Source: Turritopsis dohrnii
Taxonomy: Eukaryota; Cnidaria; Hydrozoa; Anthoathecata; Oceaniidae
Length of the DNA stretch: 64,000 nt
Direction of reading: 5' to 3'
Assembly: GCA_027922465.2 (NCBI GenBank)
Contig: BQMF02000007.1
Coordinates: 806,001 to 870,000 of the forward strand
Shown: positions 1-12,719 of the stretch, piece by piece
Numbering within the stretch: the stretch's first letter is position 1
Layout: every line of letters starts with the position of its first letter
Translations under genes and position numbers: made by a program
The notes under the pieces: generated by a model
The model's input: only the letters and a program-made list of their open reading frames with translations
What the model was told of the DNA's origin: nothing
The model's database searches: none

Positions 1-13
1 GTAAAAGAAAATT

Positions 14-1483
14 TCACAACATAAACAAACACATCTTATAGAAAAGAGAAGGACTGAAATATTTCAATTCAAACATACTTTCACCAACATTCGTCTGATC
101 ATGTTCGTCATCTTTATTTTGCGATGGGATTTCATTTCTGTCGGTACTCTTGGCTGCTCTTACACTTGGTTGGGAAACAATATTATTTTTATCATGCAAA
201 CCGGGGGACGGAAGGTTTGGTAAAGCTCTAAAACCGGGGGACGGAAGGTTTGGTAAAGCTCTAAAACCGGGGGACGGAAGGTTTGGTAAAGCTCTATTGT
301 GTTGACTTTTACTAGAATCTGTTTCATCAGTACGCATCAAGTCAGAAGAACTGTTGATGGCCAATCCGTCTATTGACTTTAAGGACATAACTGTTCTACT
401 TGTCAAAAATTCAGGAGTGCTGCTGTGCATTTCTGTTGCCATATGCTCGTCAATATTTTCAAATAGTTCTCCAACATTTGTATATTCGACCTCATCAATT
501 TCATCTTCTTCCAAGATTTCGTTTGATGGGTTGTCAAGCAAAGAATTCAAATCACATCTTTGATGTTCGTTTTCTGCTTTTTCGAAATCATTGAAAATAA
601 GTTTAGATTTGATAATGTTTATCTCGTGTTTTGTTAAAGACACAACCGGAGTCTCTCCATGAAGAACTTCAACCGTTGGATTGATATGGGATGGTATGGT
701 GTAAACCTCGGTTATGTCATTTGACTGCTTACAAGCGATAATAATCTCTTTTGAGCAATAATCAGTCACTAAAATGTTTTGATTTTCTATATCAAGATTC
801 TCAACAATTTCACCAGGTACTTGTGATGGAAAATTGATGAAAAAAGGCAACCTTTCAGTTTCAACTACTTCAGAAAGCATACGAGTAATCTTCAAAAAAT
901 TTTCTCTGTCACATGGATAAAAGTTACCAAATACGGATCCTGGTAACGCTATCTTTTTCTCGCTTGGGTATAGTATACATTTTATGTTTTTTTCCTTTCG
1001 GTTAAATGGAATTTTAAAAGAGAGATTTTTTTGTGAAGACAGCAAAACTACTTGACCAATTGGATATAAGATATCATTGTACATAAACTGTTTTGTTATG
1101 ACAAACCAATCATGGTGACGTTCTTTTTGAAACTCCACAACATCAGCAAGTGTTTTAAAGCAGCATTGCGCATCTATTGATATAACGTGAACAGGATAGT
1201 CGGAGACTTTCATTGTAAATGTTGTGTTCTCACACTTGTAAACACACGTGATCTTGTTGTTTTTAATAAAATCAACAACTGTAACCACATGACGCTCAAA
1301 CTGTTCACTACGTCCATCTGTACTAAATAGGTTCATAGCTTTGGAAGGTATAACTTGGAGGGTGACTGGGTATTTATACTTATCAACTGCTTCTGTAAGC
1401 GTATAAAAGTTCGATTGTGGTTTAATTCTTTCTCTTGTTGTTTTTGAACATGTTTTCTTGAGTTTATTACTTTGTTCTTCCAT
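14..1483 (-). CDS. CABIT-domain-like protein (THEMIS/GAREM type), 5' exon
   Basis: 489 codons from the ATG at 1483. Residues ~25-290 have the layout I associate with CABIT domains of THEMIS and GAREM signalling adaptors: beta-rich segments, a 'CCFKTLADVV' helix, a 'SFKIPFNRKEKN' strand pair and a final beta block 'LPFFINFPSQVPGEI...IIIACK'. The acidic linker (~315-345) leads into three identical 11-residue repeats, RALPNLPSPGF, a proline-rich candidate SH3-binding segment like the tail of THEMIS-type adaptors. The last ~20 residues are hydrophobic and unlike the rest. A possible splice donor (GTATGT) lies at the codons for ESMF, so the true coding exon probably ends near 75 and continues off the left edge. 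The CABIT call is from overall pattern, not a diagnostic motif; an unrelated beta-rich adaptor is possible. Confidence 0.5.
   Translation of the reverse strand: MEEQSNKLKKTCSKTTRERIKPQSNFYTLTEAVDKYKYPVTLQVIPSKAMNLFSTDGRSEQFERHVVTVVDFIKNNKITCVYKCENTTFTMKVSDYPVHVISIDAQCCFKTLADVVEFQKERHHDWFVITKQFMYNDILYPIGQVVLLSSQKNLSFKIPFNRKEKNIKCILYPSEKKIALPGSVFGNFYPCDRENFLKITRMLSEVVETERLPFFINFPSQVPGEIVENLDIENQNILVTDYCSKEIIIACKQSNDITEVYTIPSHINPTVEVLHGETPVVSLTKHEINIIKSKLIFNDFEKAENEHQRCDLNSLLDNPSNEILEEDEIDEVEYTNVGELFENIDEHMATEMHSSTPEFLTSRTVMSLKSIDGLAINSSSDLMRTDETDSSKSQHNRALPNLPSPGFRALPNLPSPGFRALPNLPSPGLHDKNNIVSQPSVRAAKSTDRNEIPSQNKDDEHDQTNVGESMFELKYFSPSLFYKMCLFML
198..296 (-). repeat. 3 x 33-bp in-frame tandem repeat
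   Basis: Three head-to-tail 33-bp units, almost without differences, encode RALPNLPSPGF three times inside the CABIT-like gene. The near identity at DNA level points to recent expansion, so copy number is probably polymorphic. Confidence 0.9.
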
Positions 1484-2120
1484 GATTTCTAAATAAGAAA
1501 AGTTAAGATCTTATGATTGCTGTAACGCTTCACATAAAGTTCGTGATGAAATTTACAGAAATATACTCTTTATAGTATTTATAAGCGTTTCTTTGAAACA
1601 ACTAAGAAGTGATTGCCGTTGTTTATGAATCCTGATAATCAAACGATCAAACCACACGCTTGTTGTTTTTTTTAATTTTCATTAAGGCTCTATTTTCATT
1701 GTGTAGTTCAGTAAATTCACAAAAAAAATATAATCTTAAAGGGTCAGGATTTAGTTCAGATTTAGATGGTTCAGTTAGTTTAGGTTTAATTCCGTTTTAT
1801 AGATATTTCCCGAAAAGAAAGGGGGAATTTTAAGGACCGTGTATCATGCATGAGAAAATAACACCTGTGAGCATAAAGTGACAATGTAAACGACAGACTT
1901 AAGACAGTAAAGGCAATATGAAATTTCCCGCTGATTTGAAATATCCCACAATCAAATTTCAACCAACCATGTGATTATCTAGAAACAACATATTTATTCG
2001 TGAAAATTGATAAAATTTCCATTTTGTTTTCCAAAATTACTAATCTACTGCACACGTCTGCATCGTATGTGTGAACCAGGCATAGATTGATGCATATTTG
2101 TACAGGAAATTCTAAAGCTT
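1484..2120. other. upstream/intergenic AT-rich DNA
   Basis: 5' flank of the CABIT-like gene. I see no coding exon, RNA gene or repeat that I can support. Confidence 0.5.
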
Positions 2121-2505
2121 GTCAACTATGAGTTAACTTGAGCTGGTTTAGCTTATGTAAACAAAGAGTTAACTCATGGTTTAAGCTTGGTTTCCTCATT
2201 TCTGAAACTTCTTTCCATGAGTTCTGTACAACGTCTTCCTCTTTGAATGCCTTAGTCGTTTTGTCGTATAAACAAGGATACACCTTCACCTTTTCACTTA
2301 ACCGTTCTTCCACAACCAAAGATAAAACAGTCACCATATTTATACTCCACTTTATTCGTAAAGTTAACTTATTCATTGAAAACATTTTCTTCGACACTTC
2401 AGAAACACGCTACAAATAGTCGGAATCCTTTGATGTTTTTCTAAACCATGAGAAAACCATGAGAAAACGAAAAGTTTTGTTTCCAAGATCAAGTTAACTC
2501 ATGGT
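2121..2505. mobile_element. small inverted-repeat element carrying the MADF fragment
   Basis: AACTATGAGTTAACTTGA near 2122 is matched in inverted orientation by TCAAGTTAACTCATGGTT near 2487 (one mismatch). No clean target duplication is visible, so the exact ends are uncertain. Probably a non-autonomous relative of the Harbinger-type element at 17,863. Confidence 0.4.
2122..2337 (-). pseudogene. MADF-domain fragment
   Basis: From the ATG at 2337 the frame reads an N-terminal MADF (Adf-1 Myb/SANT-like) half-domain: 'EERLSEKVKVYPCLYDKTTK' followed by '...VVQNSWKEVSE'. These are the conserved helix-1 and helix-2 positions (YPCLYD, W-K-E-V). The frame then runs into low-complexity sequence and stops, so at most one exon is present. 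MADF proteins are DNA-binding partners of PIF/Harbinger transposases and also host transcription factors. The fragment lies between inverted repeats (2121-2139 and ~2487-2505), so it is probably transposon-borne. Confidence 0.55.
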
Positions 2506-2605
2506 TTAATCTGAGAAAAAACGTGAGTTGTTGATCAACGAACAATTTTTATTTCAAAAGAAACTGATGCCTGACCTTTTATGTTCAGACACTGCAGAGA
2601 GGATC

Positions 2606-2993
2606 ATTTGATTACGTACACGTTTTTTTTATAAGCAACACGTTTATAAGCAACACTAGTAAATTTTCTCAAAAAGTTAAGCAACAGTACTACATAGATC
2701 TCACATAAAATTAGCAACAAGAAATTTTGAAATGAAGCAGCACTAGCATAGCTACAACGCATTTCTTAAAATTGTTACATTAGGTGGTTACACTAGCTTG
2801 CAGTACTATGTTCTAGACTTTGTACTTAGATACTGAAGCTTAGACAAACATTTTCAAGACTGGAAATAAATATTTTTTCAGTTAATTCTTAGCAACAAAT
2901 TAAGCAACATTACTACTAAAAAATGGTCATTTTTTAAGCAACATTACTACTAAGGCCTGACCTTGGTTGCTTATAAAAAAAACGTGTAATCAA
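2606..2993. mobile_element. MITE-like inverted-repeat element
   Basis: CACGTTTTTTTTATAAGCAA (about 2619) is repeated in inverse at about 2962-2981, with TTGATTAC-type sequence outside on both sides. The interior contains several copies of 'agcaacattactacta'. No coding potential. Target duplication unclear. Confidence 0.5.
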
Positions 2994-2999
2994 GTAATC

Positions 3000-3437
3000 G
3001 AAAGTAGAAGTGAGTGTTCAATGGTATAGCTAGAACTCACTCAAAATTTCTGAAGGAGACTTTATTGATTTAAGTTAAAATAGAAAAACAAACAAGTAAA
3101 CTTATCAATACTTAAGACTGAAAAGAAATATCGTAATGTGGGACTCCTCCACTTTTTTACTTTTTACTCCAGAGTGAGACTATTCCGATATAACAACGTC
3201 ATAAAAGTAGCATGGATGCTCTATCATCCGCCATAAAAATCATTTTGAAATGACAGTGTGTGAGCATAGTCTTATAATCGTTTCATTCATTCAAAAACAT
3301 TCATTGATCGTCGACCCATTAACTAATGTGGAAAAAAAAGTTTTTTCAAATTGGAAATTGAACCACATCAAAAAATAATATTATGATTATCTTATTCCAG
3401 AACTTTCTAATAAACAGCATTTTTAGAACATTGAACT
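3000..3437. other. no gene seen
   Basis: AT-rich sequence without supported coding or repeat features. Confidence 0.4.
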
Positions 3438-3525
3438 ATGAAGACGTTTATTTGACGTTTATGAAGACGTTTATTTGACGTTTATGAAGACGTTCATTTG
3501 ACGTTTATGAAGACGTTTATTTGAG
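3438..3525. repeat. 23-bp tandem repeat, ~3.8 copies
   Basis: Unit atgaagacgtttatttgacg+ttt starts at 3438, 3461, 3484 and 3507, with one substitution in the third copy. The unit has an internal half-repeat (gacgtt..gacgtt). Confidence 0.9.
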
Positions 3526-4139
3526 GCTTTGTTCTAGGTTATTCATAAACATTTTTTAGTTTATGAACATTTCCAGAAAAATTATAGCTAAAAAATATCA
3601 AAGTCGAAAATTTGTTAAATTATAAACTTGTTCAAAGAAACACGCCTTACCTTGTGAATGTGAATGTCTTTACAATCTGGTAATAAAATGGAATTCATGC
3701 ATCTTAAATAATGTGGTATATTATTTGTCTTTTCTAAAAATGAAATACTTTTCACAATCTTGTTTGAAAAAAATTCTTAAAATGTTTGTTGTGATCAAAA
3801 ATATTCTTTCAACAATACAACACAAGATACAACATTCAATCCAAACCCAGCTTGAATTTGTTGTCTGAATCAAGAATGGTGTGAGAAGCGCATCGTTATG
3901 TCACATTTCCTTGACGCAATGACCTTAGTTTGGGAACTTTAACCTTTGTTGTCGTCATCAACTACGCTTTTATCGGATATGACAAATTTGATAATAACAT
4001 TTAATTTATAAGTTTTTCCAGCAACGAATGAAAACGATAAGTTTTCATTTACTCTGCGCTGGAAGTTTTTCCCATGGAGTTAGTGCAATATAGTTTATTT
4101 CAGGTAACATGAAAGTTGACAGGTAAAAGTCGGTAATTT

Positions 4140-5800
4140 TGCATTGTGTCGTGAGAATTTAGCTTCACTAACCGCCAAGGCGGCGTCGCTCGCCGCCCAT
4201 GTGCATCTGCTCTGTGTCACCCCGGAGACCCCAATAAATCTCATATTTCCTTAAAAACGGCTCGTACAACTTTTGTTCAGCCAGAGGCAGATTCAAAATC
4301 AAATATCAAATATCAGTTTAAACAAATAGTACCAAAAAACCCAAATTTCATGATGTGCTATTTATTTACTTTTTAAAACAATTCGTTTTTCACTTTAACA
4401 ATTACACTCAAAACACAGAGAGAAAAAACTTCAACTTATTATTAGCTTTTGTTTGAAAAACGTTACGCGCTCTAACATGGGTGCTATCAAACAGGGTGAA
4501 AATGGTTTCTCTTCTTAAAAAGATCACAAGGGAGGAGAAAGAATGGCACATGCTAAATGCGCCATACAATTAAAAGAAATTAAATTATTAAAAGAAAAGC
4601 AAAAAAATGTTTTGTTTCATGATACTCTTTTTTTACCTATCGGTTTTTAAACATTTTGATTGCTCGTAAAAAAAGTTCACCCGTCTCAGACAGTCAGGCA
4701 AGCGTTAGGATACACTGGCAAACCGCACATGCTGCCACGTTCTGCCACTGCTGCTTTTTGTCCAAAATGTTTAATCAGTTAGTTTCTTTGTATTTAGTTG
4801 ATATATTGTTTTCAAAGCCAAGTCAACGGTGGTCCTTGGAATATAAAACTAACAATAATAATAGAAACAAAACGTTATCTCTATTGGTTCACCAGCCAAA
4901 AAAAGTCACGTTCGATTGGGGTTACAATGTATTTGCTTTGAACTCACGTCGTACACAAAAAAAGAAATAATTTCGTTCACAACTCAATCTACCATTTTGC
5001 GTGACTTACAAACAAACAGACGGAGAATCGGCTATTAATATATAGACTAGCCGCCAAGGCGGCGTCGCTCCCCGCCCATGTCCACCTGCTCTGTATCACT
5101 GTATCAATAAACGTCAAATTTCCTTATAAACGGCTCGTACAACTTGTGTTCAACAAGAAGCAGATTCGAAGTCACAACCTCTGGTAAAACCAATCTTTTA
5201 TTAGTGTAACAATACACTCAAAACGTAGAGAGAGAAAACTTCAACTTTTTATTAGCTTTTGTTTTAAAAAAGTTACGCGATCTAACATGGGTGCTATCAA
5301 ACGTAAGGGGGAAATAGTTTCTCTTCTTAAAAAGATCACACGGGAGGAGAGAAAAAAGGCACGTGCTAAATGAATAAAGTGAATAAAAGAAACGTTCGAT
5401 CTGAAGCGCATAACAATTAAAAAAGAAATTAAATTATTAAAAGAAAAGCAAAAAAAATATTTTGTTTCATGATACTCTTTTTTTACCTATCGGTTTTTAA
5501 ACATTTTGATTGCTCGAAAAAAAAGTTTACCCGTCTCAGACAGTCAGGCAAGGATACGTTAGGATACACTGGCAAACCGAACATGCTATCACCTGCTCTG
5601 TATCACTGTATCAATAAACGTCAAACTTCCTTATAAACGGCTCGTACAACTTGTGTTCAATCAGAAGCAGATTCGAAGTCACAACCTCTGGTAAAACCAA
5701 TCTTTTATCAGTGTAACAATACACTCAAAACGCAGAGAGAGAAATAATTTCGCTCGCAACTCAATCTACCATTTTGCGTGACTTACAAACAAACAAACAA

Positions 5801-5832
<32 letters not shown>

Positions 5833-5960
5833 AGAATCGGCTATTAACATATAGACTAGCGGCCAAGGCGGCGTCGCTCCCCGCCCATGTTCAGCCTGCG
5901 TTGTATCACCACCTGCTCCAAATTATTGGTCAGCGCGGAAAGCAGCTGATCTTTCATTAG
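4140..5960. repeat. dispersed/tandem repeat family, block 1
   Basis: Two full units and a partial one, of roughly 810-880 bp, recognised by the GC-rich palindromic core GCCGCCAAGGCGGC at ~4172, 5050 and 5861. It is preceded by (ACAA/ACAG)n, AGAATCGGCTATTAATATAT, and upstream of that 'ctcaatctaccattttgcgt'. Other constant segments include 'gtctcagacagtcaggcaag' and 'caaagccaagtcaacg'. The short reading frames here are translations of the microsatellite and have no domain, so I do not call them genes. Confidence 0.8.
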
Positions 5961-5989
5961 CGTGTGTCCGTACTTCCGTCCCAGAGTTT

Positions 5990-7810
5990 TGTCCACAGTT
6001 CTAGCCTGGATTCCTCATAGAAATCTGATACCGCTTAAAAATAAGGGTGGAATAGAGGCTATTTGCTAATCGTGGCTTAATTCAGATTTTTCAGATAATT
6101 TATAATTACAGCTATTTTATCAGGGTGAGTGCGGCCTCAAATTAAAACACGAGTTACAGTTTGCCCATCACACAGGTATCGTTTTTTGGAGATGAAAGCT
6201 GAAGGGAAGGGTTATTTTTCACCAGAGAAGTAAAAGAATTCGTAATATCAACGTATATCATCATTGAATCTGTTATTATAATACTGTTGAGTTAGCGAGC
6301 GCTGATTTTGTGTTTTGTGCCACATTAGTCAGACCTGGAGATAGAGAGAGCTCTGCTGCTGCCTCTCCAAAAAAGGACCTGTGTATTATCGGATATGTAT
6401 ATGTTATTTTTTATGTATTCATACAAATGTGTCCCTCAATATAGGCAAGTTTTAAATGTCACTCACACAAAAATAGAATGTGTAAATCTATCTATAGTAT
6501 AGTCATCAAATATAATCAGACAACATCTTGAAGTTTATAAAATGTAGGTAAACGTTTATCGCCTAACATACTACTTATTGATTTAATTAGAATTTGAACT
6601 TGGAATGCAAAGTAATGCTAATTTATTATTATTCAATGATATCCGCACACAATGTACCTCTCCAATTGCAGCGCAAAGTTATCGGAGTGGGACTCGAACC
6701 CACGACCTCTCGCTTGCCGGGCGATTGCTCTAACCACTAAGCTACCGACCCCTTGCGATCACACTAATTTATTATTGTTACATCACTTCTCTAACTGTTT
6801 TGAACTTGATTGAATTACTTTTGTCATACACAGCAACTTAAATCATTGGTTTTCTTAAGTATACGGCTAAGGTACGGCTTAGGTACGGCTAGCTTTCGGT
6901 AAGCAGTGTGTGGTACACATAATCTAAAATGACTCTAACAATGATATTCTGTGTTTTTTGTAATGTAATGTTGTAATTAAAGCAAAAGAGCGAAATAAAC
7001 ATGTTTGTAAACTCTACATACATCACTTTATAGAATGAATATTGTCTATTAAATAAATTACCTATGTGGAGTCATTATATATGTCTCTTCACTTACTTAT
7101 AGTCTTGTCATTTTTTTTTTTTAATTTCGTCACTTATATATTTTTTGTTCGAGGCTGACAATTTTGGTACATCGTGTTGTCATATATTCTTGTTCCCCAT
7201 TTGATTTTGAAGTAATATTCATTGCAAAAATTTTGTACATGTGTTTCGTTTTAAAAATAATGACCTTCGAAAACTGCCCAAATTTGGTTTTCATGATTTA
7301 CTGGTCCTGTTGCTCCCATTTCATGAAACCGTAACTCAGAGCCAAGACGAGTTTAGAGCAAAATATTTGGCACAGTTACCATTCACAACATAGACAAGAA
7401 AATATCTCGAAATGAGATAATTTTGAGGTGGTCACTATCACTGGTCAGCCTCTTACAAAAACCGCCTCTTAAATAATCGGCAGTTGTTTTGCATGCTTTT
7501 TTTATTTTCAGTGACAAATATATGAATGGTGCATTACCACTCATACAAGCACATGGTATTTTTTAAATATCATCAGTTATTTTTAGTCATTCCTTTGCAA
7601 AACTTTTATTGAATTAATATGGACACAATTTTGAGACGAGACCTGTTTGGTTTTAACATTGAATGTCTTATTACCACTATTACTTCGTTTATCACTCATG
7701 AATTCCTATTTTGACCTTCCTGGAACAAAAATGTGATTTTTCCATTTTGCTTCACAGTCAAGCATTTTTCAACTTTGGCGAAAGCGCTGACCTTCAGGCC
7801 TCCTGGCCTC
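5990..7810. other. intergenic, no gene seen except a tRNA-like segment
   Basis: AT-rich DNA. The only structured item found is the tRNA-like sequence near 6680-6751. Confidence 0.4.
6680..6751 (-). tRNA. tRNA-like sequence / tRNA pseudogene
   Basis: On the minus strand it has a perfect A-box match (TAGCTTAGTGG), a D-arm GCTT...GAGC, a T-arm GTGGG-TTCGAGT-CCCAC and a B-box. The anticodon loop reads CCGGCAA without the usual T33, and the acceptor strands pair poorly. More likely a tRNA-derived SINE head or pseudogene than a working tRNA. Confidence 0.45.
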
Positions 7811-7814
7811 TTGT

Positions 7815-10800
7815 TGCACTTAAAACCAGCGATAAGACTTCCTTTGCTGCTGGCTTTATCGCTAAATAAGGCTCTTTTGCACGTGAAGAGAAATACGTTC
7901 CTGGTGTTTCAAATCTTGCATGTTCTTAACTCAGCCGTTTATTGTCGCGGTCGCATTTAAAATGTCAGCAGACTTTCTTGCTTTACACAATGCATTCCGA
8001 GCGTGAACTTCACGTGGTTTTTCTTTACGATTTTAAACCAATCAAATATCAGTTTAACAATACACTCAAAACGAAAAAACTTTTCAACTTTTTATTAGCT
8101 TTTGTTTTACGCGCTCTAACATGGGTGCTGTCAGAAGTAGGTGAAAAAATGGTTTCTCTTAAAAAGATCACACGGGAGGAGAAAAAAATGAATGAAGTGA
8201 ATAAAAAACGTTTGATCAGATTAAAATAGATTAAAAGAAATCGATTAAAAGAAATTAAGACAACTATTAAGACAAAAGCAAAAAAATATTTTGTTTCATG
8301 ATACTGTTTTTTTATCTATCGGTTTTTAAACATTTTGATTGCTCAAAAAAAAGTTCACCCGTCTCAGACAGTCAGGCAAGCGTTAGGATACACTGGCAAA
8401 CCGCACATGCTGCTACGTTCTGCCACTGCTGCTTTTTGTCCAAAATATTTAATCAGTTAGTTTCTTTGTATTTAGTTGATGTATTGTTTTCAAAGCCAAG
8501 TCAACGGTGGTCCTTGGAATATAAAACTAACAATAATAATAAAAACAAAACGTCAAATTTCCTTATAAACGCCTCGTACAACCAGAAGCAGATTCGAAGT
8601 CACAACCTCTGGTAAAACCAATCTTTTATCAGTGTAACAATACACTCAAAACGTATAGAGAGAAAACTTCAACTTTTTATTAACTTTTGTTTAAAAAAAG
8701 TTACGCGCTCTAACATGGGTGCTATCAAACGTAAGGGGAAAATGGATTCTCTTCTTAAAAAGATCACACGGGAGGAGAGAAGAAAAGGCACGTGCTAAAT
8801 GAATCAAGTGAATAAAAAAAACGTTCGATCTGATATAAAATAAAATAGATTAAAAGAAATCGATTAAAGACAACTATTATGACAACAGCAAAAAAAAATA
8901 TTTTGTTTTATGATATTTTTTTTTACCTATAGGTTTTTAAACATTTTCATTACTCGAAAAAAAAGTTCACCCGTCTCAGACAGTCAGGGAAGGATACGTT
9001 AGGATACACTGGCAAATGCTACCACGTTCTCCCACGGCTGCTTTTTGTCCAAAATGTTTTATCAGTTAGTTTCTTTGTATTTAGTTGATGTATTGTTTTC
9101 AAAGCCAAGTCAACGTGGAATATAAAACTAACAAAATAATAAAAACGAAACGTTATTCCTATTAGTTCATCAGCCAAAAAAAGTCACGTTCGATTGGGGT
9201 TGCAATGTATTTGCTTCGAACTCACGTCGCACACAAAAAAAGAAATAATTTCGCTCACAACTCAATCTACCATTTTGCGTGACTTACAAACAAACAAACA
9301 AACAAACAAACAAACAGACAGACAGACAGAGAATCGGCTATTAATATATAGACTAGCCGCGAAGGCGGCGTCGCTCGCCGCCCATGTGCACCTGCTCTGT
9401 GTCATGCCGGAGACCCCAGTAATCCTCATATTTCTTGAAAAACGGCTTGTGCAACCTGTTTCGGCCAGAGGCAGATTCGAAATCAAATATGAAATATCGG
9501 TTTAGACAATGGTTCCAAAAAACCCTAAATTTCATGATGTATTACTTATTTAATTTTTAAAACAATCGTTGATCAGTACAACAATACACTCAAAACGTAG
9601 GGAGAAAAAACTTCAACTTTTTATTAGCTTTTGTTTTAAAAAAGTTACGAGCTCTAACATGGGTGCTATCAAACAGGGGGAAAATGGTTTCTCTTCTTAA
9701 AAAGTTCACACGGAGGAGAGAAAAAAAGGCACGTGCTAAATGAATAAATAAAATAAAAAAACGTTCGATGAGAACGCTTAACAATTAAAAGAAGAAATTA
9801 ATTTATTAAAAGAAAAGCAAAAAAAAAAAAACATTTTGTTCTGATATTATACTCTTTTTTTACCTATCGGTTTTTAAACATTTTGATTGCTCAAAAAAAA
9901 GTTCACCCGTCTCAGACAGTCAGGCAAGAGTTAGTGGCAAACCGAACATATGCTGCCACGTTCTGCCACTGCTGCTTTTTGTCGAAAATGTTTAATCAGT
10001 TAGTTTCTTCGTATTTAGTTGATGTACTGTTTTCAAAGCCAAGTCAACGTGGAATATAAAACTAACAATAATGATAAAAACAAAACGTTATTCCTATTAG
10101 TTCATCAGCCAAAAAAAGTCACGTTCGATTGGGGTTGCAATGTATTTGCTTGGAACTCACGTCGCACACAAAAAAAGAAATAATTTTGCTCACAACTTAA
10201 TTTACCATTTTGCGTGACTTACAAACAAACAAACAAACAAACAAACAAACAAACAGACGGAGAATCGGCTATTAATATATAGACTAGCCGCCAAGGCGGC
10301 GTCGCTCGCCGCCCATGTCCACCTGCTTTGTATCACTGTATCAAAAAACGTCAAATTTCCTTATAAACGGCTCGTACAACTTGTGTTCAACCAGAAGCAG
10401 ATTCGAAGTCACAACCTCTGATAAAACCAATCTTTTATCAGTGTAACAATACACTCAAAACGTAGAGAGAGAAAACTTCAACTTTTTATTAACTTTTGTT
10501 TTAAAAAGTTGCGCGCTCTAACATGGGTGCTATCAAACGTAAGGGGGAAATGGTTTCTCTTCTTAAAAAGTTCACACGGAGGAGAGAAAAAAGGCACGTG
10601 CTAAATGAATAAATAAAATAAAAAAAACGTTCGATCAAAACGCTTAACAATTAAAAGAAGAAATTCATTTATTAAAAGAAAAGCAAAAAAACAAAACATT
10701 TTGTTTTGATATGATACTCTTTTTTTAACTATCGGTTTTTAAACATTTTGATTGCTCAAAATAAAAGTTCACCCGTCTCAGACAGTCAGGCAAGAGTTAG

Positions 10801-11540
10801 TGGCAAACCGAACATATGCTGCCACGTTCTGCCACTGCTGCTTCTTGTCCAAAATGTTTAATCAGTTAGTTTCTTTGTATTTAGTTGATGTACTGTTTTC
10901 AAAGCCAAGTCAACGTGGAATATAAAATTAACAATAATGGTAAAAACAAAACGCTATTCCTATTAGTTCATCAGCCAAAAAAAGTCACGTTCGATTGGGG
11001 TTGCAATGTATTTGCTTGGAACTCACGTCGCACACAAAAAAAGAAATAATTTCGCTCACAACTTAATCTACCATTTTGCGTGACTTACAAACAAACGAAC
11101 AAACAAACAGACAGACGGAGAATCGGCTATTAATAGCCGCCAAGGCGGCGTCGCTCGCCGCCAATGTTCAGCCTGCATTGTATCACCACCTGCTCCAAAT
11201 TATTGCACTTAAAACCATCGATAAGACTTCCTTTGCTGCTGGTTTTATCGCTAAATAAAGCTCGTTTGCAAGTGAAGAGAAATACGTTCCTGGTGTTTCA
11301 AATCTTGCATGTTCTTAACTCAGCCGTTTATTGTCGCATTTAAAATGTAAGCAGACTTTCTTGCTTTACACAATGCATTCCGAACGTGAACTTCACGTGG
11401 TTTTTCTTTACGATTTTAAACCAATCAAATATCAGTTTAACAATACACTCAAAACGCAGAGAGAAAAAACTTTTCAACTTATTATTAGCTTTTGTTTTAC
11501 GCGCTCTAACATGGGTGCTGTCAGAAGTAGGTGAAAAAAA
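7815..11540. repeat. dispersed/tandem repeat family, block 2 with segmental duplication
   Basis: Units with palindromic cores at ~9357, 10,287 and 11,136 (spacing 930 and 849 bp) plus a partial copy from 8,300. The ends of the block are copies of each other: 7815-8150 and about 11,205-11,540 share the same ~335 bp (from 'cttaaaacca' through 'acatgggtgctgtcagaagt'). This indicates local duplication. (ACAA)n/(ACAG)n tracts differ in length between copies. No gene is supported inside. Confidence 0.8.
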
Positions 11541-11735
11541 AATTAACACCGTCACGAAATCATATAATTACACTATTATTAGAAATATATAAAAGGTTAC
11601 AATAAATAATAAAATCATTTATAAATTTACAATTTGATAAAAAAACAGATTAATAAAAACACTCCTTCCTAAAACCATTAACAGAGAAAGAAACACGACC
11701 TCTTTCAGGGGCCTACCTTGATACATTCCTATTTC

Positions 11736-12270
11736 TTACTCTAAGCCTGACACACTTGAAACAACCTCAAACTCATCAATATTTTTCAAGCAGTGACTTC
11801 GACTGCCACGTATGCACATCAAGGCTGACTTGAGAATAAGAAAGGACAATTTGCACCTTAAGGTGGAAATTATCTTTTCAAACCTTTCGCCAGTCTTATT
11901 TGCAAGCTTTTCCGCCACATGGTTATGAAACATAGAGCACTCCTTGCCCATTACTCCGGAAACAGAAAAAACCAATGGAGTAAATGTCCCGTGCTCTATG
12001 TTCATAATGCGGTGGTTGTACTGCCTTTTCTTTTCGAGTTCATGTTTCCTCAATACTTTAGAGGTAGCTTGTTGACACTGCGAGGCTGAGTGTGAGTTCG
12101 TAACTCGAACGTCAAAGAATGCATTCTGTCCATCTCGCCACACACCCCTAGCTCTTATATCAGGTCGTGCTGCTTCACCTACCAAACCATTAATAATTTC
12201 ACCGTCGACTGGTTGTAGTGGTGGCTCGATTTCCACGTCGTTAGCGATTTTTGAAAGGAGACCGGCTTTG
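11736..12270 (-). pseudogene. LINE ORF C-terminus (restriction-like endonuclease region)
   Basis: The frame is open from about 12,270 and ends with a natural stop at 11,736. It aligns by eye with the C-terminal 170 residues of the LINE ORF at 23.2 kb: an 'ARPDIRARGVW..GQNAFFDVRV' segment (PD-(D/E)xK-type spacing D...D), then 'HELEKKRQYNHRIMNIEHGT', 'TPLVFSVSGVMGKE' and the ending 'CIRGSRS'. The upstream reverse transcriptase is missing, so it is a truncated copy. It interrupts a unit of the repeat family: the left flank resembles 8,135 and the right flank resembles 8,290. No target duplication or poly(A) tail is visible. Confidence 0.65.
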
Positions 12271-12710
12271 TTTCATGATACTCTTTTTTTAACTATCGGT
12301 TTTTAAACATTTTGATTGCTCGAAAAAAAATTCACCCGTCTCAGACAGTCAGGCAAGCGTTAGGATACACTGGCAAACCGCACTTGCTGCCACTGCTGCT
12401 TTTTGTCCAAAATTTTTAATCAGTTAGTTTCTTTGTATTTAGTTGATGTACTGTTTTCAAAGCCAAGTCAACGTGGAATATAAAACTAACAATAACGATA
12501 AAAACAAAACGTTATTCCTATTAGTTCATCAGCCAAAAAAAGTCACGTTCGATTGGGGTTGCAATGTATTTGCTTCGAACTCACGTCGCACACAAAAAAA
12601 GAAATAATTTCGCTCACAACTCAATCTACCATTTTGCGTGACTTACAAACAAACAAACAAACGCACAAACAAACAGACGGAGAATCGGCTATTAATATAT
12701 AGATTAAGAG
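12262..12710. repeat. partial unit of the dispersed repeat family
   Basis: Resumes the family right of the LINE fragment ('tttgtttcatgatactcttt') and runs to the microsatellite and 'agaatcggctattaatatat'. Confidence 0.75.
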
Positions 12711-12719
12711 CCTGTGTGA

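Noticed and set aside
5778..5960. Small proteins beginning MTYKQTNKQTDRQTD and similar (also 9.2, 11.1, 12.6 kb)
   Set aside because: Translation of the (ACAA/ACAG)n microsatellite in a dispersed repeat; no domain and the frame varies between copies.
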